A DNA stretch of 64,000 nt from a virus (IMGVR_UViG_3300045125_000158:62001-126000), one strand, 5' to 3'; shown: positions 44,059 to 56,140, counted from the stretch's first letter. The notes: generated by a model not told the origin, from the sequence alone. Made by a program: numbers and translations.

Positions 44059-47000
44059 TTATCTGAAACCACGATATGCGTAAATTTTGGCTGCCGCAGC
44101 AATGACAGGAGACGAAGAAGCTGCAGTACCGCTAAAGCCTGAAGTGCCTGAATAGCCACTATATCCTGATATGCCTGAATATCCGCTATAACCGCTGTTT
44201 CCTGAATAACCAGAGTAACCTGACATGCCAGAATAACCAGAATAACCAGAATAACCTGAAGTACCTCCTCCTCCACCGCCCGTACCACTGTAACCGCTGT
44301 ACCCGCTATCTCCAGCTCGGGTAAAACTAACTTCATAAATATCATATGTAGGCGACCCTCCATTAGATACGTTAGTGACAAAAGAATGCAAAGTGATTTG
44401 TGTATCCAGAGGCGTTAGTTATATTAAAGAATGAAAATTTTGTTTGATCAAATCTATTTACAAAATTTAAACTACCTTTACTGAATTAGTGCTATCATCC
44501 CAAGTTGATAGCCAGCCTGATAGGTTTCTATTCAAATAATCAGTCTTATTTATAACTATCCAAGTTGGTGTCGTGAGATTTCCAGTACTAGTAGTGAAAA
44601 ATGTACTGCCGGGATCGTCTGATGGATTCAAAACAAGGCTATCGCTAAATTCATAAAGTGTGGTATTAGCACCTAAGCCTTTATATCCACTGTAACCAGA
44701 ATTTCCTGAATATCCACTGTACCCGCTGCGTCCGGAATAACCAGAATAACCACTGAAACCCGAAATTCCACTATAACCCGAATATCCGCTAAAGCCTGAA
44801 ACACCACTATAACCTGAGTAACCACTAAATCCACTTATTCCTGAATAACCACTATATCCGCTAAATCCTGAAATTCCTGAATATCCAGAATATCCACTGA
44901 ATCCTGACGGCCCACTATAGCCCGAATAGCCACTTCTGCCACTATAACCCGAATATCCACTAAATCCTGATATGCCTGAATATCCTGAATACCCACTAAA
45001 GCCTGAAATACCAGAATATCCTGAATAACCACTAAACCCACTTATTCCTGAATAACCACTATATCCGCTAAAGCCAGAAATACCTGAATAACCACTATAG
45101 CCACTGAATCCTGAAGAGCCACTGTATCCAGAATAACCACTAAAACCTGATACGCCACTATAAGCTGAATAACCACTAAAATCCGCTTATACCTGAATAG
45201 CCACTATATCCACTAAATCCAGATATACCTGAGTAGCCACTATAACCGCTAAACCCTGATATTCCTGAGTAACCAGAATATCCACTAAAACTCACTTATG
45301 CCACTATAACCAGAGTAACCAGCTAAATCCACTAATTCCTGAATAACCAGAGTATCCACTAAAACCCGAAATGCCTGAATATCCTGAATAACCACTGAAT
45401 CTGAAGGTCCACTAACCAGAATATCCACTGAAACCTGATAGGCCTGAATATCCAGAATAACCACTGAATCCACTGATGCCTGAATATCCAGAATAACCGG
45501 ATCTGCCTGAATATCCACTATATCCGCTGAAGCCTGATATTCCAGAATAACCCGAATAACCACTAAACCCTGAGATTCCTGAATATCCACTGTAACCACT
45601 GAATCCTGAAATTCCTGAATATGCAGAGTACCCACTAAGTCCTGAAACACCGCTGTAGGCGGAATAACTTCACTTAATCCCAGATGTTCCTAGAATAGCC
45701 TGGACTAGCCACTAGAGCCCTGAAATTCCTGAATAGCCCAGAATCATCCTTTGAGGCCTGATGGCCAAGAATAACCCGAATAACTTTCACTGAGCCTGAC
45801 AAGGTTCACTGAATACTCCACCGTAACCACTAAATCCCTTGAAATTCCTGAATATGCGATGGTACCACCAAATCCTGACAGCACCGCTGTAAGCGGAATA
45901 TTCCCACCAATCAGATGTTACCTGAATAACACTGAACCAGCCACTAAAGCCTGAAATTCCTGAATAACCAGAATATCCGCTGAATCCATGATATTCCAGA
46001 ATAGCCTGAATATCCACTGAATCCAGAAATACCACTATAACCTGAATATCCGCTGAATCCTGATATTCCAGAATAGCCTGAATATCCACTGAATCCAGAA
46101 ATACCACTATAACCTGAATATCCGCTGAAGCCTGATATTCCAGAATAACCCGAATAACCACTTCTTCCACTATAACCAGAATACCCGCTATCTCCAGCTC
46201 TTGTAAAGCTTACTTCATAAATACCATACGTTCCTGTTGATACGTTTGCATTTGCAGTATTAGTGACCCATACAGTTGAAGTGATTTGTATAACCAGACA
46301 CTGCTGTTATATTGAAGAAGAGAACTTAGTTTGATCATCACGATAAACAACATTAAGACTACCTTCAATTGGATTGGTACTAGATCCCCAAGTAGCTAAC
46401 CAACCTGATAAATTTCTATTCAAATAATCAGTATTGCTTATAGAAATCCATGTTGGATTCGAAAACAAACCTGTGTTTGGGTTAATTAAAGTACTTCCTG
46501 GATTTTGACTGGGATCTACAAAAATAATATCAGTAAATTCATATAAAGTTGTATTTGCACCTAAGCCTTTATATCCACTATAGCCGGAAACGCCAGAATA
46601 TCCACTATAACCACTTCTACCACTATATCCTGAATAGCCGCTGAAGCCTGAAATTCCAGAATATCCTGAATAACCACTGAGGCCGCTTATACCCGAATAT
46701 CCGCTATATCCGCTAAAACCAGAAATACCTGAATAACCACTATAACCACTAAATCCCGAAGAACCCTGTATCCAGAATAACCACTAAAACCTGATACTCC
46801 ACTATAAGCCGAATATCCACTAAATCCGCTTATACCTGAATAGCCACTGTAGCCACTAAATCCGCTTATACCTGAATAGCCACTGTAGCCACTAAATCCG
46901 CTTATACCTGAATAGCCACTGTAGCCACTAAATCCAGATATACCTGAATAGCCACTGTAACCGCTAAACCCTGATATTCCTGAATATCCACTGTATCCAC

Positions 47001-50000
47001 TAAATCCTGAAATTCCTGAGTATGCAGAATATCCACTAAATCCTGAAATTCCAGAATAGCCACTATACCCGCTGAAACCTGATATGCCTGAGTAACCGCT
47101 ATAACCGCTAAAGCCCGATATACCTGAATATCCTGAATATCCACTAAATCCAGAAATTCCTGAATAGCCAGAATAACCGCTATAACCTGAAATACCACTA
47201 TATCCAGAGTAACCGCTTATTCCGCTGTATCCTGAATATCCGCTAAAGCCAGAAATTCCACTATAGCCTGAATAGCCACTAAATCCCGATACACCAGAAT
47301 AACCACTATAACCACTACGACCACTATAGCCCGAATATCCGCTATCGCCAGCTCTTGTGAAACTTACTTCGTAGACATCATAATTAGCTGTTCCAACATT
47401 AGCATTTGCTGTGTTAGTAACCCATACAGTGAAGTGATTTGTATACCCTGAAACTGCTGTTATATTAAAGAATGAGAATGTGGTTTGATCACTACGTAAT
47501 ACAAAATTAAGACTACCTTCAACTGAATTTGTACTTGCACCCCAAGTTGCTAGCCAGCCAGAAAGGTTTCTATTTAGATAGTCAGTTTTACTTATAGAGA
47601 TCCATGTTGGATTCGAGAGAAGACCTGTACTTGGGACAAAAAGTTGACTACCAGGATCGGTTGTTGGATCAAATGAGAGAGTGTCTGAAAGATACCATAA
47701 GCTTGTATTAGCACCAAGACCTTTATAGCCACTATAACCAGAAAATCCAGAATACCCACTAAATCCAGAGACACCAGAATAAGCAGAGTATCCTGATCTG
47801 CCAGAATATCCTGAATACCCGCTGAATCCAGACAGTCCTGAATAGCCACTATAACCACCTAAATCCTGAAATTCCTGAATATCCAGAGTATCCACTAAAT
47901 CCACTTATACCTGAATAGCCACTATACCCACTCAATCCTGATATTCCACTATATGCTGAATAACCACTAATTCCACTTATGCCTGAATAACCACTATATC
48001 CACTAAATCCAGATATACCTGAATAGCCACTATAACCGCTAAACCCTGATATTCCTGAGTAACCAGAATATCCACTAAAACCACTTATGCCAGAATAGCC
48101 ACTATATCCGCTAAATCCACTCGGTCCTGAATAGCCTGAATAACCACTGAATCCTGAAGGTCCACTGTAACCAGAATATCCACTGAAACCTGATAGGCCT
48201 GAATATCCACTATAACCACTAAATCCTGATATTCCAGAATAACCTGAATAACCACTGAATCCACTGATGCCTGAATATCCAGAATAACCGGATCTGCCTG
48301 AATATCCACTATATCCGCTGAAGCCTGATATTCCAGAATATCCTGAATAACCACTAGATCCAGCAACGCCAGAGTACCCAGAATAGCCGCTAGTACCGCT
48401 ATAACCAGAATATCCGCTATCGCCAGCTCTTGTATAACTTACTTCATAAATACCATATGTCGGTGTTCCAACATTAGCATTTGCAGTATTAGTAACCCAT
48501 ACAGTAAAGTGATTTGCATACCCAGACACTGCTGTTATATTAAAGAAAGAGAACTTAGTTTGATCATCACGATAAACAACATTAAGACTACCTTCAATTG
48601 GATTTGTACTAGATCCCCAAGTAGCTAACCAACCTGACAAATTCCTATTTAAATAGTCAGTTTTGCTTATAGAAATCCATGTTGGATTCGAAAACAAACC
48701 TGTGTTTGGGTTGATAAAAGTACTTCCTGGATCAGTGCTTGGATCTACAAAGAAATTATCAGTAAATTCATATAATGTTGTATTAGCACCTAAACCTTTG
48801 TAACCGCTATATCCACTAAATCCGCTATAGCCACTTCTTCCTGAATATCCTGAATATGCACTGTAACCGGAAATGCCTGAATATCCAGAATAGCCACTAA
48901 CGCCTGAAATTCCTGAATAGCCACTATAACCGCTAAATCCAGATATTCCACTATATCCTGAATAGCCGCTAAATCCAGATATACCAGAATAGCCACTATA
49001 TCCGCTAAATCCACTCGGTCCTGAATAGCCTGAATACCCGCTAAAACCTGATAATCCCGAGTATCCACTATATCCACTTCTACCTGAATAGCCTGAATAT
49101 CCAGATGTACCAGATTCCCCATATGCAACTAATTCTGCACAAAAGTAGGTGCCTGTTGAATCAGATGTACCGCCATATTGAGCTTTTTGTGTTGAATCCG
49201 TATAGGCAGTAAAATCTATATAATCTGTAGAACCATTCATGTAAATGAGCCTAGACGCATTTACGCTGTTTCCCGTAGATGTAAATAGTGGGCTTTGACT
49301 AATAGAAATTGTATTATTATTTTTTCTTATCTGTATATTATTTTGACCAACAGTAGTAGCTGCAGCATCCCACCATATATTTAATAGCACCTGATAATAA
49401 CCGGCGACAGTTGGAGTGAACTTATAATTAACCCCATCCCACCAATTCAGCGGATCAACAAAGTCAACAAATTGTAAAACCCTATCGGCACTTGCTGTTA
49501 TTGTTTGATCCGCAGTAAGCTTGCCAACCACTACATAATTACTTGGAGCTAAAGTTGAAGCTGCACCTGAATAACCACTTATTCCTGAATAGCCACTGTA
49601 ACCAGAAATGCCGCTGTAACCACTGTAACCTGATATCCCTGAATAACCACTATAACCAGAAATGCCGCTATAACCAGAATATCCCGACAACCCTAAGCCA
49701 CTATAACCGCTATATCCACTAAACCCACTTATACCACTATATCCAGAATAACCACTAGATCCTGATATGCCAGAGTATCCGGAATAGCCGCTAGTACCGC
49801 TATAGCCAGAATATCCACTATCTCCAGCTCTTGTATAACTTACTTCATATATATCATAAGTTGGTGAACCACCGTTCGCCGTGTTTGTAACCAAACAGCA
49901 AAATGATTCGTATAACCTGAAACTGCTGTAATATTAAAGAACGAAAACTTTGTCTGATCAAAACGATTTACAAAATTAAGGCTGCCTTCAATTGGATTTG

Positions 50001-52570
50001 TACTCGCACCCCAAGTTGCTAGCCAGCCAGAAAGGTTTCGATTTAAATAATCGGTCTTGTTTATAACTATCCAGCTTGGAGATGTTAGATTTCCAGTACT
50101 AGTAGTGAAAAATGTACCGCCGGGATCGTCTGATGGATTTAAAACAAGGCTATCAGTGAATTCATAAAGTGTGGTATTAGCACCTAAACCTTTATATCCA
50201 CTAAATCCACTAAATCCACTATAACCACTTCTACCAGAGTATGCGGAATAACCAGACAGCCCACTATATGCTGAGTAGCCAGATAAACCTGAAAATCCAG
50301 AATAACCACTCGATCCAGAAACGCCTGAGTATGCAGAATATCCGCTTAATCCTGAAAAACCAGAATAGCCACTTAAACCTGAATATGCAGAATATCCACT
50401 TAGCCCTATATAACCACTATAACCACTTAATCCTATGTAACCGCTATATCCTGAAACTCCAGAGCCACTAAATCCCGAATATCCACTAAATCCGCTAGTA
50501 CCGCTATAACCAGAATATCCACTATCTCCAGTTCTTGTGAAACTTACTTCATAAATACCATATGTCGGTGTTCCAACATTAGCATTTGCAGTATTAGTAA
50601 CCCATACAGTAAAGTGATTTGCATACCCAGACACTGCTGTTATATTAAAGAAAGAGAACTTAGTTTGATCATCACGATAAACAACATTAAGACTACCTTC
50701 AATTGGATTTGTACTAGATCCCCAAGTAGCTAACCAACCTGACAAATTCCTATTTAAATAGTCAGTTTTGCTTATAGAAATCCATGTTGGATTCGAAAAC
50801 AAACCTGTGTTTGGGTTGATAAAAGTACTTCCTGGATCAGTGCTTGGATCTACAAAGAAATATATCAGTAAATTCATATAATGTTGTATTAACACCTGAA
50901 GCCTTCTGTAACCGCTATAGCCGGAAACGCCAGAATAACCACTATAGCCACTAATCCTATGTAACCGCTATATCCTGAAACTCCAGAGCCACTAAATCCA
51001 GAATAACCACTATAACCACTACGACCACTATAGCCAGAATATCCACTATCGCCAGCTCTTGTGTATAACTTACTTCATATATATCATATGTTGGCGAACC
51101 ACCGTTTGCTATGTTTGTAACCCAAACAGCAAAGTGATTCGTATAACCTGAAACTGCTGTAATATTGAAGAACGAAAATTTTGTTTGATCAAAACGATTT
51201 ACAAAATTAAGGCTGCCTTCAATTGGATTTGTACTGGCTCCCCATGTAGCTAACCAACCTGACAAATTCCTATTCAAATAATCAATCTTGTTTAGAACTA
51301 TCCAAGATGGATTTGTGAAGTGTCGAATTATTGGTGGTTAAATAGGTACTACCAGGATCATCTGATGGATTTAAAACACTTACGTCAGTAAATTCGTATA
51401 GTGTTGTATTCGCACCGATACCTTTATATCCACTATATCCAGAAGTACCAAAATAACCACTATAACCGCTTAAATCCATATAACCGCTATATCCTGAAAC
51501 TCCAGAACCACTAAATCCTGAATATCCACTCTATGCAGAATAGCCACTAGGACCAGAATAACCGCTATATCCACTAGCAGAAGAATAACCACTATACCCA
51601 CTAAATGAGGAAAAACCAGAATATCCACTCAATCCCAAACCACTATAACCAGAATAACCACTGAATGACCAAAACCAGAATATCCTGAATATCCACTGGC
51701 TCCATTTGATCCAATAACTCCATTTATACCAGAAAATCCACTAAATCCTGAATATCCACTATATCCGCTCTGTGTGTACATTACTTGCTGTGCAGTAACA
51801 ATTACTGAAGGAATATCTGGTCTTACGGGATTTGTTTTTACCAGTTTCAGCAAGCAACTGCATAGCAGAGTCAGGACTCGACCATGCTAATTCAATATAA
51901 TCACCTGCATTCAACTCCAGCATCAAATTAAGAGCTGCTAGCACCTTTTCCATTATTGGCATGTACCATGATAATTGGTGTTGCTATTTGATATGTCACT
52001 ATTCATTCAAACGAAACCAAATATCAAAATCATCATCACCAGCGTCTGTTTTGTACAGCTGCATCGAAAATTGAATATTATAAACGCCTGGATATTGAAA
52101 AGTTAATTTAGTATCTATCAACAATACTGACACCATGACTATCTGGATCAGTAGAACCAATATGAATAATATTTCTATATTGAGTTGCCTTCAGAATATC
52201 CACTATTCGTTTGTGTATTTGTATCGTAGAAACGACTCCCCAATACCCTAAAACGCCACCAGTACCAGATGGCTCCACTATAGCCACTATAACCACTAAA
52301 CCAGAATATCCACCGTCCACTATGGCTACTATAACCACTCAATCCTGAATAACCAGACACACCAGTGTAGCCACTGTAACCGGAATATCCACTAACTGAG
52401 CTGCCGCCCGAAGTTCCATTTGCCTCTATGTAAGTTACTCTACTGGCTAATTCATCAAGAGCTAACTGTACGGTACCAGGAAGTGTTGTCCAATTAATAA
52501 CCGTCGTAGGCAGAAATGTAATTTCACTTGCCTTTAGATATCTGAGCAAATTACGCGGTACATATGGCAT
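44059..52570 (-). CDS. Collagen-like (Gly-X-Ser)n fibre protein 1, about 2,830 residues
   Basis: It starts MPYVPRNLLRYLKASEITFL at ATG 52570. The region LPGTVQLALDELASRVTYIE is a common phage fibre N-terminal pattern. A C1q-like part (51750-52230) follows. Then come (Gly-X-Ser)n tracts in a 12-residue superrepeat, GYS-GYS-GIS-GFS, separating at least six copies of a beta module: LNRNLSGWLATWGASTNPIE, FSFFNITAVSGYTNHFAVWV, YDIYEVSFTRAGDSG. A second C1q-like domain lies at 49118-49566. The last residues are VIAAAAKIYAYRGFR. Many breaks are present, densest at 45650-46150, where the sequence itself looks unreliable. Confidence 0.78.
45650..46150 (-). other. Unusually disrupted stretch of fibre gene 1
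   Basis: The (Gly-X-Ser)n coding pattern is recognisable but broken every few tens of bases, with inserted bases and non-repeat words. Flanking tracts keep one frame for hundreds of bases. It looks like poor consensus in a repeat, or decay. Confidence 0.6.
48436..48755 (-). repeat. 320-base module copy A in fibre gene 1
   Basis: This stretch is identical by eye to 50541-50860. It encodes one beta module between (Gly-X-Ser)n tracts, including DDQTKFSFFNITAVSGYANH. Confidence 0.85.
49118..49566 (-). other. C1q/TNF-like globular domain inside fibre 1
   Basis: About 145 residues between two (Gly-X-Ser)n tracts. The pattern is YVVVGKLTADQTITASADRV, FTPTVAGYYQVLLNIWWDAA, IQIRKNNNTISISQSP and IYMNGSTDYIDFTAYTDST, ending YFCAELVAYG. 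This strand order and the GYYQV and FCAELVAYG strands match C1q-like jelly rolls. In animals such domains cap collagen stalks and trimerise; here it is internal, with further repeats after it. Confidence 0.65.
50541..50860 (-). repeat. 320-base module copy B in fibre gene 1
   Basis: Identical by eye to 48436-48755, spaced 2,105 bases apart, while other copies of the module (about 44310-44690, 46190-46580, 47340-47740, 49850-50200, 51050-51480) have diverged. Confidence 0.85.
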
Positions 52571-52589
52571 TTAAACTATTAATTCCATT

Positions 52590-53419
52590 TCATTTTTTTA
52601 TTGCAAATTTACCTATTTCGTTATATAATATTTGTGGATTTTTAACATCAATTCCTTTACGACGCAGACTTTGGTATAACAAAATTCCAACCCCAGCAAC
52701 TATTGCTGCATTGATACTGCTTCCAGACATTTCAACAAATTGCGAATTTATATAAGTAGTTTCAAAATTTTGTTTTGGCAAAATAAGGCCTTTAAATTTA
52801 TTATTATTTTTAATTGTTTGTATACCACTAAATTTTGTAGAATAACCAATTGAGAAAACTTCATCATATCTTGCTGGATACTGGACATCTCGGGTTTTAA
52901 TCTCACAATTACCTGCTGCTGCAAACATTGCATATTCCAGCACGATGGGCCTTTTTATTACATCATGTAATCCATCATGCTCAGTTTGACACCAAACGAC
53001 ATTAATATCATATCAACATCTCTTACAATAGACCATAATATTGCTTCTATAACTGATTCTATCGTATTTACAGAATAATTGTCTTGTATTATTTTTGCAA
53101 AATAAAGATCAGTTTCAGTCGCCAATCCTGTAATTGCACTTTTATTATTTGCTGCAATGATTCCAGTTACTGCAGTAGAATGACCAAATGTGTCATAGAC
53201 ATTTTCAGTATCTGTAAAATTTTTACATTTATCTTCGTTGCATCGAATATCAATGTGTGACGGAAAGCCACTGTCAATTACGCATAGGCGAACGTGCTTG
53301 CCATCACCTTGTATGTTTTCAAATCCAAAATAGCTTGCCGAATACTGCGTTCTACGCAATACTTTACTTCGCACTTTGCTGATATCTATCTTGCTCTGTT
53401 TTATTTGGCCATAGTCCAT
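52590..53419 (-). CDS. Subtilisin-like serine protease (S8), one frameshift
   Basis: All three catalytic motifs are visible: Asp in VRLCVIDSGFPSHID, His in TFGHSTAVTGIIAANNKS, Ser in EMSGSSINAAIVAG. The oxyanion Asn is in FAAAGN. The two halves are joined by a shift near 52950-52970, between LMSFGVKLS and GLHDVIKRPIVLEYAMF. About 276 residues from ATG 53419 (AGGA upstream); a TTG at 53449 is also possible. No signal peptide is seen, so it would act in the host cytoplasm or be packaged in the virion. It lies directly before fibre gene 1, so it may process fibres or other virion proteins; that is inference. Confidence 0.87.
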
Positions 53420-54155
53420 TGATGATCCTGTAGTGATTTCCCTTGCCAAAAAATTCTATATTATAATTCAAATTTTTAATATCCAAAAACTCTACATTTT
53501 TTCGCAAACAAATACCTGCATGCAAAGTAAACAAATCATCTGTTAGAATATTTAGAACATCTATTTATTTCATCAATTTTTTTACATAAATCATTTTTAT
53601 TCGGCAAATAATAAACTTGCGACATATTTAATATAAGATTATCTTTTATATATTGTCGCAAATTTTTATCAACTATAGAAACGCCAGTATTTGTTTTGAC
53701 TGTTTTGTTTTTAGGATAATAACCAAGACTGTATATCCTTCTCCACGCCAGGTTTGATTTGCTAGTTTAAATAATATTTGAAAATAGGCACTTATCTGAT
53801 TAAGGCCTTGTTATAGAATATTTCATAAAATTCATTTGCATTTTGATCTAACGCAACAAACATCACCGTTTTTTTCAATAAACCCATATTTAAGGCTTGC
53901 TTTGTAAATTACTGCAAAAATTAGATGCTTGTATTGTTGGCGTAAAATTAATTACAATATCGAAATCATGCACCGCACTCGTATAGCCACTTATCACGTT
54001 AATATTCTTATTAAATCTTAACAAAAGATAACTTTGCTCTTCAACAAAAAGATTAATATCACAGCTCTGGATATAATCTTTTGTAAACACTTAATTAGAC
54101 TAGTGGACGCTAGGACAAACCACGGTTGCTCAAAATTTAGAATAGCAATTTTCAT
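53364..54155 (-). CDS. GT9-like glycosyltransferase, heavily frameshifted
   Basis: The start MKIAILNFEQPWFVLASTSL at ATG 54155 overlaps the preceding stop as ATGA. Pieces in different frames read DINLFVEEQSYLLLRFNKNI, VHDFDIVINFTPTIQ, LAWRRIYSLGYYPKNKTV, VSIVDKNLRQYIKDN and ILTDDLFTLHAGICLRKNVE. The order matches heptosyltransferase-like (GT9) proteins. At least four breaks occur, more than in neighbours of this size, so it could be a real pseudogene. The end is uncertain and may overlap the protease start. Confidence 0.5.
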
Positions 54156-54709
54156 GATCTATTTCTCTTAAAATTTGAAGCCTTACCAATGTCAATTTCT
54201 ATAGGATCATCACCTAGAGTCTTCTCTACTGATTTATTGTGCCTTTTTGACTTTGCTATGTTTTCAACGTCTTTTCTGGCTTCAAGTTGCGATTTCTGAT
54301 ATTCATTGATTATTTCCATATCACCACTTTTAATCGCGTCTTTGACCGATCTGCAATTATTAACGAAATTTTCTGGCAAATCGTCAATACATTTGAAATC
54401 ATAAATACCTGAAAACAAATAATCTTTGCCCATGTAGTTAATATACATTTTTGTTTTCTTCGTATTATGCAAATACAAAATTCCATTTTCTATTTCAGTC
54501 TGGTCTCCAAGATAATTTTGCGTCAAAAAATTATCTTCAATCAATTGCACAATTTCATCGCCACCTGCTTCTATGTACTCGGTAACATATATGACTTCTT
54601 TGTTTGAAATCTCATCATGTATGCTCTGTAAATCATTGATATCATATATTTTGACATCTTGATCGCATATTGTTACTGTTTTTTGTTTTGGATTTATCAA
54701 AACAATCAC
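54152..54709 (-). CDS. Hypothetical protein
   Basis: 185 residues with no break. The GTG start overlaps the preceding glycosyltransferase stop as GTGA. It begins MIVLINPKQKTVTICDQDVK. A GDEIVQLIEDNFLTQNYLGD segment and a charged C-terminal helix (KSGDMEIINEYQKSQLEARK, KSVEKTLGDDPIEIDIGKA) follow. I do not recognise it. It sits between two glycosyltransferases in a coupled operon, so a role in the same process is possible. Confidence 0.6.
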   Translation of the reverse strand: MIVLINPKQKTVTICDQDVKIYDINDLQSIHDEISNKEVIYVTEYIEAGGDEIVQLIEDNFLTQNYLGDQTEIENGILYLHNTKKTKMYINYMGKDYLFSGIYDFKCIDDLPENFVNNCRSVKDAIKSGDMEIINEYQKSQLEARKDVENIAKSKRHNKSVEKTLGDDPIEIDIGKASNFKRNRS

Positions 54710-55869
54710 TGTGCAACTCCTGTTTTATATACATTATCTAGTTCTCTCTTTGCCCAAGCACCAACCACGTCACCCTGCAAATTATTTATTATAAACTTTT
54801 GTAAATGTATGTTTTTATTTTGTTGCATTTTATAGTTATTCACAAAATCACGTAATGCATCCGCAAAATTATCTGTAAAATTTTCACCTAATTTTGGGAA
54901 TTGATACTGATCCCAATAATAAACATCTGTAAAATTTTCTGAAATTTCTAACTCATCAATATCAACTAAATAGCTATTGTTTTCATCAAGAAAATCTCGC
55001 GGACCCCCATAATTTATTGTAATAACAGGCAAATCACACAAGAAGCCTCGCATAAAGGTAATCCGAAACCTTCACCACGACTTGTTAAAACAAATGCATC
55101 AAAAGCTGAGTAAAAACTTGGCATCATATATTCTGGTATATTTTTGTAAGTAATGTAAATGTGCGGATGTTCAGGATATCTTTTCAATATATCGTCTATT
55201 TGTTTTCTTATTTTATTTTGTTGCTTGATAGATTTTTCCGCAATAAGTACTACTAAACTGACATCATCTTTTTTATTAAAAGCTTTACAAAAACTATGCA
55301 ATAAAGCATCTGTTCCTTTTCTGTACCCAAAAGTTTGTACGCTAAGAAATTTAAAGCTTTTCAAAGCTGGCCTAGAAACCTACTGTATTTACAGTTTTCT
55401 TGTATAAATTACAATTTATAATTGGATGTACTACATCAATTGTTTTTTTGTAACCGCTATCTATAAATGATTGTTTGCAAAAATTACTAGTAACCCACAA
55501 TTTATCATAGGAATTTGCTATATCAATAAAATTCTGCGGCACTCTGTTTGTTTCTGCCGTCGTGTATAAAATATTATATGCCTTTTTTGTTTTTGCACTT
55601 TGCGTTGCGACTACACTATCTATCAATATCGCATCACTGCCCAAAGGTTTTCGCAATAGAGACAAAATTCTAGTTTCAACTTCGTTCAATGTATTTTGAT
55701 TGTTTACAGGCTCAATTGCTGTTACAGATTTATGACGATGTAGACAAAATGCTAAATTTCTATTAACCTTAGCGTAGCCCGTATTATCATAAAAATGTCC
55801 ACGCACTATGACTTCAGTATTTTTACCACTTTCAATTGGCGTAACTTCTTCTTGTTTTTCCATCTGCAT
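54706..55869 (-). CDS. GT4-family glycosyltransferase (GT-B), two frameshifts
   Basis: About 385 residues in three frames. The N-terminal domain (VIVRGHFYDNTGYAKVNRNL) has the pattern of GT4 phage and bacterial enzymes. After a shift near 55370 come FLSVQTFGYRKGTDALLHSF and the donor-binding FVLTSRGEGFGLPLCEA, the EX7E-type motif. After a shift near 55050 come DLPVITINYGGPRDFLD and a helical end. GT4 enzymes are retaining transferases using nucleotide sugars. The stop overlaps the next gene by four bases. Confidence 0.85.
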
Positions 55870-55874
55870 GTTGC

Positions 55875-56074
55875 TTATTTTAAACAGATTTTTTCAAGCC
55901 TATGATCGCCTATTTCTGTTATTTTAAATCCACCTAAGTGCACCATTTTTTGAAATGATCGACTTTTTGCACATAACAAAAATCAATATATTGCACAATA
56001 TCACCAAGATATGGAATTGATAAATCTATATCCTCAAGTTGTACAGAATTTCGGGTTTTGTTTATAAATTTCAT
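55875..56074 (-). CDS. Small hypothetical protein, frameshifted
   Basis: About 66 residues, MKFINKTRNSVQLEDIDLSI to the end HRLEKICLK, joined by one base near 55955 in an A-run (HFKK then MVHLGGFKITEIGD). The start follows the terminator of the previous gene; an upstream in-frame ATG at about 56092 abuts the T-run and is less likely. A compact alpha/beta protein of unknown role. Confidence 0.5.
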
Positions 56075-56092
56075 ATTCTTATATCGGCGCAT

Positions 56093-56140
56093 CAAAAAAC
56101 TCGCCAAAAATAACATCATACACAGATGTTTATGGCGAGT
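56093..56140 (-). terminator. Two-part hairpin terminator
   Basis: Outer arms ACTCGCCA and TGGCGAGT enclose inner arms AACATC and GATGTT. Six T follow on the minus strand. It lies 23 bases after the stop of the 55-residue gene. Confidence 0.8.
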
